This document shows positions 33,131 to 45,105 of a DNA stretch of 64,000 bases, in pieces. Each line of letters opens with the position of its first letter. Position 1 is the first letter of the stretch. The notes beneath the pieces are model-generated. The model saw nothing but the letters and a program-made list of their open reading frames with translations, was not told the origin of the DNA and searched no databases. This stretch comes from Aquilaria yunnanensis (Eukaryota > Streptophyta > Magnoliopsida > Malvales > Thymelaeaceae). The stretch spans positions 25,590,953 to 25,654,952 of the forward strand of contig CM077600.1 in the NCBI GenBank assembly GCA_039654915.1. Direction: 5' to 3'. Position numbers and translations under genes: made by a program.

Positions 33131-36100
33131 ATGATGCGGAATCTAGGAGAGTGGCTAGTGACTCTGCTGCTCACAATCTGCATCCTTGGGTTGGAGCCCA
33201 GATGCTGCAATGGTGACACAGATCAAGGAGATGGTCAGTGCTTTTTCTGTTCTGTTATTTTCCTTTTGGTGCTTCCTCTAAAATTCACGTGCATCTTCTT
33301 TGATCTTTTTGGCAGATCTTGATGCTATTTCCTTCTCTGGGTGTTAGTCTTTCTTCTTGTCTGCTGTCTGTATTTTTAGTTGCTGGTCACTTGGAGTGGA
33401 CTTTTTCTTTTTGCTTTAACCCATTGGCTGATGTTCGCTTTCTTATCTTCTAGTGTTGTCGATTTTGAGTTTTGAGGAAAGATTAATGCTGAGAAGAAGA
33501 AAAATTTGTGAGGTTTTAAGTAGAACACTGGAAAAGCTTCCTTTGCTTGACGTGTCAACCTAGCGCCTATGGATTTGGCTGCTCCATTCTTTTACCTGCA
33601 TCAGTTTGGTAGTGGTTGAAGGACTGAATAATTATTATATAATCACTCAGCAAAGAAAAGGGGCTTGAGCTGAATTTGATATTGTGGAACATGATCATCA
33701 TTCTGCAGTGTCGGCAACTAAAGTTAGCTGAGGTTGTAATTGCAAACGCAAGTCAAACTTAGTAGATGTTTTAATCCCCCATCTAGGGCATCGGGTTGCC
33801 TTTATCTCCTTCCCATTTCTCTTCTTCCAATTTAATGTTGCTCCTTGTGGGCATGATGAAAAATGCTTCATCCGTTGCCAAAAACTCTAAATAGGTTAAT
33901 ACATTTTCTTTCTGGCACACGGAAACAACCAAATGAATTCTACAAAGGTTGCTCCATCCATCACCTTGATCAGGGTTTGGAGGCTATGCCTCTTATGTGG
34001 CAACTAATGCAAGCGACTTGAGTAATTCATGGCCTTACGATTGATCTTTAAAGGAGAAAAACCAAACTTTCTCACCATTCTTTTAAAATCAAACACGATC
34101 ATCATTCTTCTTTCTTTAAATTCTCATGTTTTCTGCTAGACTTGATTTCACAATGCTTTTAACCAAGAGTATGCATTTATATACGAGTGCTCACTCTGTT
34201 GTCTTTATGTGCAGTTTCTGCCCTTGGGGTTCTATACAACAGTTTAAATTCTCCAGGAGAGCTTACACAGTGGGTGTCAAGTGGTGGTGATCCCTGTGGA
34301 CAGTCATGGAAAGGCGTTACTTGCTCTGGCCAACGGGTCACAGCAATGTGATTTTCTTTCACTCCTTTTTACTTTAAGTATATTTCTTTGGATTTGCCCA
34401 AGTGATTCAAACTGCTGATACACAATGTGCACTTCTCTATTGACTACTCCCAGTAAATTATCTGGCCTTGGACTCTCTGGATCACTGGGATACAACCTTG
34501 GAAGTTTAATTGTACTGAAAGAACTGTAAGATAATTTGTCTTCCATGTTAGGGTAGTTTCCTTGGTGTAAATTATTATTATTATTATTATTATTATTGTC
34601 ATCCTAATATCTGAAAAGCATGCAGGGACTTGAGCAATAATAAAATTGCAGGTGACATACCTTTCAGCCTCCCTCCAAATGTGGAGAAATTGTATGTTCC
34701 ACATTTGCCTTTGTTTCTGGTTTTTCTTTTCTGCACCTTCTCCTTCTAGTTACAATTCTGTCTGTCTGCAGAAATCTTGCAAATAATCAACTCAGTGGGA
34801 GTGGCAACCTCCCTTACTCCATAAATCAAATGGCTTCTCTTAAGTACCTGTGAGTTATGCTGTCATTGTGTACCGGTCTCTTCATAAAATGCCTGCCAAG
34901 CCACAAATTAGTAAATACCTGCTCTTGTGGTTTGTAAATGCAGAAATGTTGCTAATAATCAGCTAAAGGGCTCGCTGAATGATATGTTTGGACATCTTTC
35001 ATCCCTCACATATTTGTAAGACAATCTCCTAGCTTCAACAAAGTTTTTTTTTTTTTTAACTTTTCCAGCAATAAAATTTGAAAATGCCATGGTTTACCTT
35101 AAAGACTCAGTAATGGTAATTTTCATTTTTGCTTTCTGCTCTAGGGATGTCTCCTTCAACTCTCTCACTGGTGAGCTTCCTGAGAGTTTCAGCAATCTTT
35201 CTAGTATCGACTCAATGTAAGTGTCCAAAGAAGAATACTTGTTGCAGCCAACATGTAGTCCTTAATCTTTCCTTCTTATACGGTTTGCATATCTGCTTGT
35301 AGGTATTTGCAGAACAACCAATTTACAGGCACTATTGATGCCCTTGCTGACCTGCCTCTTAAAAATCTGTGGGTAGCGAGTGTTCTATCTGGAACATGGC
35401 CAGGATTTCACATTCATTTGATTCTCATGATAACCTGTGATATTGGTCTGTTCTCATACTTGTTTTCATGTCTCACAGGAATGTGGCCCATAATCAATTT
35501 CGTGGCTGGATTCCTGATCCGTTGAAAAATATTAACTTACAGTAAGTATTTGACAGTGTTGTTGACAAATAAATAACAAAAGAATCTCTAAATGATTTTA
35601 TAATCCTCATGACAGAAAAGATGGCAACTCCTGGAGCTCAGGACCTGCACCCCCACCACCACCTGGTACCCCTCCTGCTGGCAGTAACAAGAGAAACCAT
35701 AAATCTGGTTCTAATTCCCCTTCTGGTGATGGTTCTGGAGGCGGCAAAGGCAAATCAGGGATCAGTGGTGGTGCTGTAGCAGGAATAGTCATATCCCTGC
35801 TGATTGTTGGTGCTATAATTGCATTCTTTTTGTGGAAGAGACGCTATGCTTTGCCATCCTTTGATGCGAAGAAATCTGATGCTGAGTTCTCAGCTCTTAC
35901 TGCTTCAAATAATACCAAAGGTAAGGAGCTTATTGGATCTAGGACATCTTACAGTATGTGAATTGCAATAAGATTTGTAAGTGCATTTCCTTTAAACTGC
36001 TTGATAAGGTTCATATTTGAAATGAAGAAAAATTCTGTTTTATTTTCATGCAAAGAACTGGTTATTAGTTATGTTATAAGAGGCTTGTTTATGTTTACTT

Positions 36101-39100
36101 AAGTAGAGTTCATTATATGTTGATTCTTGCTCCAGCCGCTGCATTGGAGTGTTTGTGTGTGTGTGTGTGTGTGTGTGTTAACTTGCCCATGCAAGCAGAT
36201 AAAATGAATATTAATGATGGTTTTGGAATTTCATCTCATAATTTTCTCAAGGTTTCCATAGATTTTTTAAGTGAATATGATTTTTAATGGCTAATGGACC
36301 TTGTGAATTTCTTTCTGCCGATCCAAGTTCCTACATAATTGAGATTGAGATGCAATATGATATGATGATGGTGATGATGATAATGATATAACTTTTGAGC
36401 TAGTAGGCATATTTTTATGTTGAGTAATGCCCTTATATTGGCCATTTGGTCCTTTCTGCTGTTTGTGTTGCTTTAATCCTTCTCTTGATGAAGTTATGTT
36501 TTTCTCATGCCCCCTATTTTACATTGCAGAAGATGAACACATAAGCACTACATCATCGATAGATAAGAAGCATTTTGATGTTGCCCCTGCTTCCATAAAT
36601 CTTCGGCCACCACCTGTTGAACGTCTTAAATCATTTGATGAAGAAGATCTTGCAACCAAGCCTATTGTTGTCAAGAAATCTGTACCACCTCCAACAAATG
36701 TATCATCATATTCAATTGCAGATCTCCAGATTGCCACTGGAAGCTTCAGTGTTGAAAATCTTCTTGGTGAAGGGTCTTTTGGACGTGTATACCGGGCACA
36801 ATTTGTTGACAGCAAGGTTAATTCCGTCGTCCTTCTCAAATGGATAGTTTTCAGTCATTATTATGCAATAGAAAATAGCTCTTTACTCAATATTCTTACG
36901 ATTTCTTAAACTGCTGATGCACCTTTGACATACTTCTTTTGTCTACAATGTTTTCTTTTCCTATAGTGAGGATATTTTCCATAAAAGAGCATTAGTCAAT
37001 TTACTTCTAGCTTTGGTCACAAAAATGTTGCCTTTTTTTTTTGGCAAAATATAATGACTTCAATCCTTATAGAATCTTTGCAATCATTTTCATATTTTTG
37101 GCAATATTGTCTTCTAACTTACAATCACTTTGTTATAGGTTCTTGCCGTGAAGAAAATAGATTCCTCTGCTCTACCTAGTGCAATGTCGGATGATTTTAT
37201 GGAGGTTGTTTCAAACATCTCCCGCATTGATCACACCAATGTGACAAAGCTGATTGGCTATTGCTCAGAGCACGGACAGCACCTACTTGTTTATGAGTAC
37301 CACAAGAATGGGTCACTGCACGACCATATGCATCTATATGATGATGAAAGCAAACCATTGATATGGAATTCTCGTGTCAAGATTGCCTTAGGGACTGCAC
37401 GTGCTTTAGAGTAAGTTGATAATATATTCTGCAAAATAGATGTTTGTTGAATATTGTTTTATCATTTTACCATAGACCAGTATGAAATGGGTGGTGTCCA
37501 ACTGAACCTCCTTCCCCACCCCCCTTACACTAAAGCAGTTATCAAATTGCATAAAATGTATATAGAAAAATAGTTAGCAAATTCAATGATCCAATGCATT
37601 TGGTTTCTTATATATCTGGTCTGCAGAATGCAGGAGCTGTAAATGGTCTGGCGTTAATTGCTTTGATGTAAATAGAAACAAAACGACCAGAAGCCCATGT
37701 CACCTACAAAAAACAGCATTTTCTCTTCCAGTTTGTGTGTGTGGGTTTTTTTATATGCAGCAGTAGTGTATTTATATTATTGAAGGAAACAAGAAGAGCA
37801 AGCCATTTTCGCATCCAGTGTTGTTGGTCACTGTTCTTGCAATGTTTACATGCCATCAGTCTGGTTTACTTAATTATTGTCACTTAATGCTAATAAAGCA
37901 TTCAGTATTCAAAAGATTCTAGTCGAACTAGATTGTGCTAGCATTTGGTATCTTAATTAGGTTGGACCCCAGAATGCTTACAAGGGTCATATGTCAGAAT
38001 GAGGAACGATCAACGGGTCTTCAAGAAGTCCTGGATCTTTAAAATCCTGGTTGTTAGTTTCGTTCTCTTAAAGTTCCCATTACAAGTTCATGAGAGATTT
38101 TTCTTTTTCAGGTATCTGCATGAAGTATGTTCACCATCGATTATTCATAAAAATATCAAGTCAGCCAATATCCTACTGGATTCTGAGCTCAATCCCCATC
38201 TTTCAGATTCGGGCCTTGCAAGCTTCATTCCAAACTCAGATCAGGTAGCCTCCTAGATATTGTCTTCAACTGCATATCAGCATTAGCCAACAGTTTGTAT
38301 GATCAAGATATGAGTTTATCCTGAGTTGAACTTTTCTTGCCATGCCTATGTTTGCTGAAGTTGTACTCTAGTTCTACTCACTTTTGAAGCTGGGTTGCCT
38401 CTTTGCAGTGATTGGCTGCCAGTTCTTGCAACGCATGCAATGTGCTGCATGTTAGTAATTTGCTTCATCAGGAACTGTAGTTATGTTGTTTTATTCTCAC
38501 TTGTTTGTGAGACTCATGGTGCAAGCTGTATGCAAGTCGCTGCATATGATGGCCAAACTTCTATTCTATTCCCTCTCTTTCTATGTAGGAGGGGGTGGGT
38601 TGGTATGATTAAGGGTGCATCAAGGAAATGGAAATTGCAACGTCTAAAAACTATTAAAATAAGACTGGCCTCAGATCCTCAACACTATTCATGCTCTTGT
38701 GCATCGTTTTGTGCTAGTAAACTTACAACTGTCTCTGTGCCTGTCCCTCTGCATTTGCAGGTATTAAATCGTGGTGATGAAAGTTCTGGGTATGTTGCAC
38801 CCGAAGTTGTGCTCTCGGGTCAGTATTCTCTGAAGAGTGATGTTTACAGCTTTGGAGTGGTTATGTTGGAACTTCTTACGGGACGCAAACCCTTCGACAG
38901 GTAGGGAGTCAAGGAAGAGGACACAGTTGTCACTCACAATGTTATTGTTGTTATGGCGTAGAGGGGCATTATTCCTAAGCCAATTTAATACAACTAACAG
39001 TCAATGTTATGTTTCAATCAGTTCCAGGCCAAGATCAGAACAATCACTAGTCCGGTGGGCTACACCTCAGCTCCACGATATCGATGCTTTGGAAAAGATG

Positions 39101-39421
39101 GTTGATCCGACACTGGTAGGACTTTATCCAGTTAAATCTCTCTCCCGGTTTGCAGATGTCATCGCTCTGTGTGTCCAGGTAATCTCCGAACCATAAGTTT
39201 CAAAACACAGCTGAATGTTCTTCAACCATCTACCGCAACTGAGGTTTTCACTTGTTGGCCTTGGACAGCCGGAGCCTGAGTTTCGGCCTCCTATGTCGGA
39301 AGTTGTTGAAGCATTGGTCCGACTGGTGCAGCGAGCTAACATGAGCAAGAGAACAGTCGGGAAAGACCAGGGAGCAAGCCAGCGAGCCGACCACAATCCT
39401 GATGGGCAAGATTACATGTAA
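33131..39421 (+). CDS. STRUBBELIG-receptor-family LRR kinase, SRF6/SRF7-like
   Basis: Membrane receptor-like kinase, 723 aa. Exons: 33131-33233, 34215-34347, 34454-34525, 34626-34691, 34772-34849, 34944-35015, 35145-35216, 35303-35368, 35479-35541, 35616-35920, 36530-36816, 37139-37410, 38112-38244, 38761-38900, 39022-39178, 39269-39421; together 724 codons with no stop. Signal peptide 1-28, N-terminal cap with [10 protein letters not shown], about six leucine-rich repeats (each on its own small exon), a proline-rich stretch at about 252-262, membrane helix at about 293-315, then [15 protein letters not shown] and a kinase domain from about 405. P-loop GEGSFG is present, as is Lys444 in LAVKK, but the catalytic loop reads HKN (Asn544 for Asp) and the DFG motif reads DSG (562-564), so catalysis is doubtful. 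This is typical of the SRF6/7 group as I recall it. Confidence 0.93.
34571..34597. repeat. (ATT)9 microsatellite in an SRF intron
   Basis: Uninterrupted ATT repeats between exons 3 and 4. Confidence 0.95.
36154..36178. repeat. (GT)12 microsatellite in an SRF intron
   Basis: Uninterrupted GT repeats between exons 10 and 11. Confidence 0.95.
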
Positions 39422-39605
39422 ACTCAACCGGAAATGATGGCTTGTCTTGGGGATGAAGTTACTGAGTCTGGGGATTTGTGTGTAAAGTTGAATGGAAGGG
39501 CAAAATGATACTACACATCTGCTCTTATTCTGTCAAATTTAGTCTCAAATCTGCCCTTTCAATGTTGTGTAAATGTAGAAATAGTAGGTGTCCTCCCATT
39601 TTTCC

Positions 39606-39608
<3 letters not shown>

Positions 39609-39637
<29 letters not shown>
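39609..39637. repeat. (TC)14 microsatellite downstream of the SRF gene
   Basis: Uninterrupted TC repeats about 190 bp after the stop codon, probably in or near the 3' untranslated region. Confidence 0.9.
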
Positions 39638-39639
<2 letters not shown>

Positions 39640-40563
39640 TTTTTTTTAATATTTTGCTGTTTTATAAGTGTGTCCGTTTGGTAACGGTGTTCACAAATTT
39701 ATCATTGGATAGGATTTTCAAAGTGGGATGGAGGAAGAGAATTCGAAGCTTTAACATTGTGATAATGATAATAAGCCCTTGATGACAACAGCCATTTCGG
39801 ACGAGATGAGATTGATGTTTAATTTGAAATATCCAATAAGTAGTTGATAGTTTTGCAAATAGTTTTAAATGTGTGTATTATTTTTTGTTTGCTTAAAACT
39901 TTGCTCATCCTTTTTTTATGTGGCTGCCCAACTGTATTAAGTAGAGGTTACATAAAACTAAACAACAAATATAAAAATAACATGTTCTTAAGTAACCAAC
40001 ATAAAACAGTAATACATAAGTCACATAGTTCTTCTATTTTAAGTTACTGCTTTCGCTCTTGTGCTACCTCTAATTTAGGTTGTTGCTTTTGCTTTTATGC
40101 TTTTGCTTCCACTCCTACTTTTAACCGTCTCTTCCGTTCTCATTTTTATAATATTTTTACTTAAATTTAAAAAGTTATGTTTTCTGTTCTCACTTCCATT
40201 CCCACTTGAACGACATTTTGTGTCACTTAGGTCAATACTCAATAAATAGGATTAAAATAAAAAGATCATCCATTTTATTTTCAATTCAAATAACTCATTA
40301 GTTCGTTCTTCTCATTTTAAAAGTAAATGCTATCTGAAACTTTAGGTGAAGGTGTGAAGTAGCAAGGGCTTTGCCCTGCCATATTCACCAACTCAGGTTC
40401 AAGATATGTCAAGCCTTTTCTTTTGAGTATCAAAAAAAAAAAAAGTAAATGTTGTATTACTTATTAATTACTTGAATAATTTTTCTACAAATCTTTTATA
40501 AATGTTTTCATACCCAGCCCAGTAAAAAAAATTTATATTAAAAATATTTTAATAAAATTTTAA

Positions 40564-41312
40564 GGAAAAAATAACAAATAAACCACTAGCGTTTTTGTGC
40601 TGACCCAATTCACCCACTAATGTTTTTTTTTTCCAAATAAACTACTGATATTTCCGAGTCGGCTCAAATCGAGTACTCTTGTAATTTTAACTATTAAGTC
40701 TAACAGAATCTGAGCATAAACTACCAAGTTTAGTTCCTATATTTTATACTTCTGCTCCCAATGCCTATTAAGTTTATTGATTTAACATTTGAACCACCTT
40801 TTTAAGGCTGACATTGATCCTCGGACTCTGTTTATAGGTAGTAATTGAGATCATCCTAAATTTGCTGATAGTGGTTATGATATTCCTCCTCTTACTCTAC
40901 CTCATATTGCACCATAATCTTACGTCAAGTACTAATATGAGCGAAACATCATTCGGGGGTGGCAGTGTGGGGTGGGAGGCATCCCATTTTGGGCAACAAA
41001 GATAATACACTTTGAAGGAGTTAGAAGCAGCAATGAATAGATTGGGCCCAAAAAATGTAATTGTGGAGTTTTGTAATTGGTGAATGTAGCCTATTTGAAC
41101 CAAGTGGAGCTATTTTGTTAATTTTAAAAGGTTAATGATGGAATTTTGTAGTATTTCAAGAGCTGAGTGGCTAAATTGACCTATTTGAATAATGTTAGTG
41201 GTTTATTTGGTTATTTTGAATAATATTAGTGGTTTATTCGTCTGGGACAAAACATTAGTGGCCGATTCAAGCAGGGTCCAAAACGTTGGTGGTTTACTCG
41301 TTAGTTTTTGCA
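40564..41312. mobile_element. Mutator-like transposon with 9-bp target duplication, upstream of KXD1
   Basis: Flanked by AAATTTTAA at 40555-40563 and 41313-41321, a perfect 9-bp duplication typical of Mutator-like elements. Ends are inverted: GGAAAAAATAACAAATAAAC on the left, reverse GCAAAAACTAACGAGTAAAC on the right, with similarity going inward over 100 bp or more. No transposase. It ends 116 bp before the KXD1 start codon. Confidence 0.85.
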
Positions 41313-41428
41313 AATTTTAATTCATACGCTTTAACTGAGTTAACACGAGCTACTCTCCCGAGTCAGAAGCAACCTGTGCTTTGTATTTTAGATTGATGTC
41401 GAGGTCGTCGTTCGCTTGCAGCTGAGAA

Positions 41429-44400
41429 ATGGAGGAAACAAACCTACAAGCAGCTTCGGAGGAGGTATCTCGCGAGTTCAAAACCCTAATAGATGCCCAA
41501 GATTTGGACTCTCTGAAGCAATTGCAGAATGTTATGTATGTTATCTTCCTCATTCTCTTGTTTCATTTTTTTTTTTCTTTTGGTTGCTTTTATTGCTGCT
41601 TCCCTAGAATTGCAAGATGAGATTTGAGAATTCTTTAGCCATTGCATAGCTTGGAACCTGTACTAGGGACAAACAGAATTTTGATTCTAGGCACACCCCA
41701 CTGCTTTGGGGAGAGAGAGACATAGGCAGGGAGAGGAGTGAACTTTTAGCTCCAAGCAATGTAATTTTTACCATACGATCACTTTATTTTATGGATTCAA
41801 AAACTTATTCTGATCTTCTGAGGGAACAAAAGGAGTTTAGCAACCACCTTCTTGGCAATAGTCCCAGTGGCTGGATGGAGAAATATGCCGTTTGCTTATG
41901 ATTAGAAGCATCACAAAGCTTTTAGGAATTGAAAATTGGGATAGAAGAGAAAGTGAATTTATGGTGCATTTATAAGGCACACATATGTAAGCTTAACTCA
42001 GTATGCGGATTAGGTATGTTAGTCTACTAGTTAAAATCATGGAGAGATTATCATAATATTTTCTTTATTTTCAATCCTAAGCTATCAATAAGATGGTCAG
42101 ATAAAGATCTCTTGAAGTGTCTCCCATATTGTGTGGTCATCATTTCTTTTATGGTGGCTAGCAATGAATATCAAATTAACTGTTCCGCATGATTAAGAAC
42201 CTTCATTCTTCAGTCCTTAGAAAGCCTTTCTACTGTTATTGGCTATGGTAGCTATGCTTTAGGATACACTAGAAACCAGCACCGGTAAACCTTTTTTTCC
42301 CCTTTTTTTATTTTTCCATTTTACCGAATTTGGTGTTGTATTGTGTTGTAGCAAAAATTTCTTTCCATCTGCACCGTTGAAACTTGAAACCATTGTCAAC
42401 CCATTTAATCCAGGAAAGAGTTGTATACTTGACACCTCACCATTTTAGGACTGAAGAACACCAAGCAAGTGGTTTATGACCTTTATAGCATTAGAATGGC
42501 TTAGGGCTTAGTTTATGACTCCTGTTTAATTCCCCCATGGTGCTATATGTATTATTAAGCTCTTAGGAATCTAGATCAGGTTAGTTTTACAAAATAATGT
42601 CATCTCGGTAGTTTTCTAGATCTATTAGTAGTTCCAGATGATATCTGAAGAGTATAGTTTTCATTCTTAATTTCATAGATTTGTTGTGTTAGCTTCTATG
42701 TCCCACTGGGCATAGGTTTTTTTGCCCCATTAGGAAAAATAACTTCCAAAGTGCTATATAAGCATGTAATTCATTCAACTATAACAGAACTGAGTATAAT
42801 TTAGAACATTTGGGAGTATTATCCTTTCTTGGATTGTCTGATGCAACTAGGCCTAGCACCAAGCTGTGAGCCTTAGGAACCCTTGGGATGTGATCTATGA
42901 GGTTTTTAGTTTCTTTTCCTTAATGCATCATTTTAGGTCTATTTTTAGTTAGAAGCTGTTCACAAAACCTTAAACCAACAACTTATAAATATTTGACCCC
43001 TTTAAATTGTAATGTTTTAGTCCAACCACTCTACCAATCCTACATCAATGGCTTTTGTGGATTTTTCCACGTTGAAAACTCCCTGATCTCTCTGAAATTT
43101 CTTCTCATTTTGAAAACCCTATTTCTCTTCCCTTCCCAATTTTGCTACCACACAACTGAGTTTCTAGAATATGTAGGCACAGTTGGTGCTTTGTTGTTTA
43201 CTTTCTAAGCAGAGAAACTTGCATTTAGTTAAATCTTTCTGCTAATTAAGTGCTTGTAGCAGATTTATTTTTTCATTGTGAATAAGGTAAAGGAGGTGTT
43301 GTAGACCTTGGGTAAAAAGATGGCATGAACTCTTACTGTCTAACTAAATAGCAAACAAGTTTTCAGTGTTTATCAGATACTAATTTTTGTAAACTCTGAT
43401 TTTTATTCTGTCTTCTAACAAGGATGGAGCTATATATCTATCTACATATTGACATCTGTCTCTTCCTGTCATTTTTATGTTCCTAATGAGTTTCCATTTA
43501 ATTTGGTTTAATATACTGGAAAATACAACTGAGAATCTTGTTTGTCTTACCTTGTTTTGCTGTGGTTTGTACTGGCAACAAGACTTTTTTTTTGCCTCCT
43601 ATCATTAAGATTATCTTGTCCAACATTGCAGTTTGGGGAGGTTACAAGATAGCAATGCTGTCTTAACTCATTTTAACGAGTTTTCAGAGCACTGCTTTGC
43701 TGAAGTTTCTGGTGACTTATTGAGGAACACACGTCTTTTAAGGTCTATGAAGGCTGACCTTGATTACATATTCCAAAAGCTAAGGTATGGTGAGTTCATA
43801 TTAATTGCAGGTTTTGAAAGAGTTAACAATTCACTTTTCAGCCCGTTCTTTCTTGGCATGGCCCCTTTTGTTGTTAAAAGTTCTGCAGTGTATTCTGTTC
43901 GTTGTAATATATGTCATATGAGTGATTTTAATTAAAAGGATCTTCATTAATCCTCTGCTTTTATGACAATTTTTAACTTAATAGTCTCCTTATTCTTAAT
44001 TGTATGCGAGAATTGTGGGTTTCTGTTTCATGTTGCATAATAAGAGTTTCCTCCAACTCAATGTTAACAGATTCATTCTTTTTTTTTTTTCGTAGCAAAT
44101 GTTAAAGGATTCATTTATGCAATGTCTGCAATTCTTAACTGCTTAAACCCCACCTGCATGTTTGTGGGATCATCCTGCGTGGTTCCATATTAAACAGTTT
44201 CTGTTATAGCTCCATCCTGCGTGGTTTAATATTAAGCAGTTTCTGTTACAACATTTGGGATCGGCATCAGCAATTACAATTGAGACCATATTTACATTTT
44301 GCAATATTTGATGACACCTTTTAATCTGCGCAGGGACATAAAGTCGAGAATTACAGCCATCTATCCTGATGCATTTGCCGAAGATTCATCACAGGAGATA

Positions 44401-44436
44401 TTCGACCAAAGGCCGGACCTTGAGGTTCCTCAGTAA
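41429..44436 (+). CDS. KXD1: KxDL-motif protein (KXD1 family)
   Basis: 120 aa from three exons: 41429-41535, 43632-43784 and 44334-44436, with introns of 2096 and 549 bp; the joined frame is exactly 121 codons. The product is a small, mostly helical protein with EFKTLIDAQDLDSLKQLQN in exon 1, LRNTRLLRSMKADLDYIF spanning the KxDL motif (KADL) in exon 2, and a C-terminus DAFAEDSSQEIFDQRP. KXD1 proteins are linked to BLOC-1-related complexes of endosomes and lysosomes in animals and yeast; the plant role is less known. No signal peptide or membrane segment. A Mutator-like element lies directly upstream and may overlap the promoter. Confidence 0.88.
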
Positions 44437-45105
44437 CTCAAGATCAATGAACCAAGCTAGCAACCCATTCATTTTACTTAGGAATGTGAAGCAGCGTTTT
44501 ACACTTCACTTTTAGTGTCCGCTTGCTTTTCTTTGCTTCAATCTTCCCCCTACTAGTTCTTCCCTGTCCAATATCTTGTATTCGTGTATAAGAAAGAACG
44601 AGGAAAGAGTACATGCAGGTTCGTAAATGGCATCTACCACATTTACACCTTACGCACGTCTCCAGTCTCCACTAACTTTGGTCTTTCAGGATTAAAAACT
44701 CAAAAAAATCGTAGACCTACGATTCCTACAAAAGAGCAGGCACACCTCAACCTCACGGACAAGCTTTGCTTCTTCGGTTTGTTCACTCGTTCATTTTAGT
44801 GTTCAAAAGATCGATATGAAAGCCTTACCTACTGAAGAGCAGACACACCTCTCTTTACCTATCGGTTCTGAAGCACCTCAAATTATATGCCTCAATCCAG
44901 TCATAAAATTCATGGAACGGTCTTTCCAATGTCACGTACAAATGAAAAGCAAAGTCCATCCCATGTCTAGTTCAATTAAAGAGGCAGTTAATCCCAACAA
45001 TAAAAGAACAATCGCATTACAAACTGAAATACAAGGATCACATCGTCGTTTTCAAACACTTCCCAGATTTTGTGATTCCAGCATCTTGTTTTCATTCCCA
45101 CAAAT
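44437..45105. other. Shared 3' region between convergent KXD1 and RPT1
   Basis: KXD1 (plus) and RPT1 (minus) end 669 bp apart, so this stretch must hold both 3' untranslated regions. Open frames at 44584-44799 and 44816-45109 have no recognisable motifs. Confidence 0.6.
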
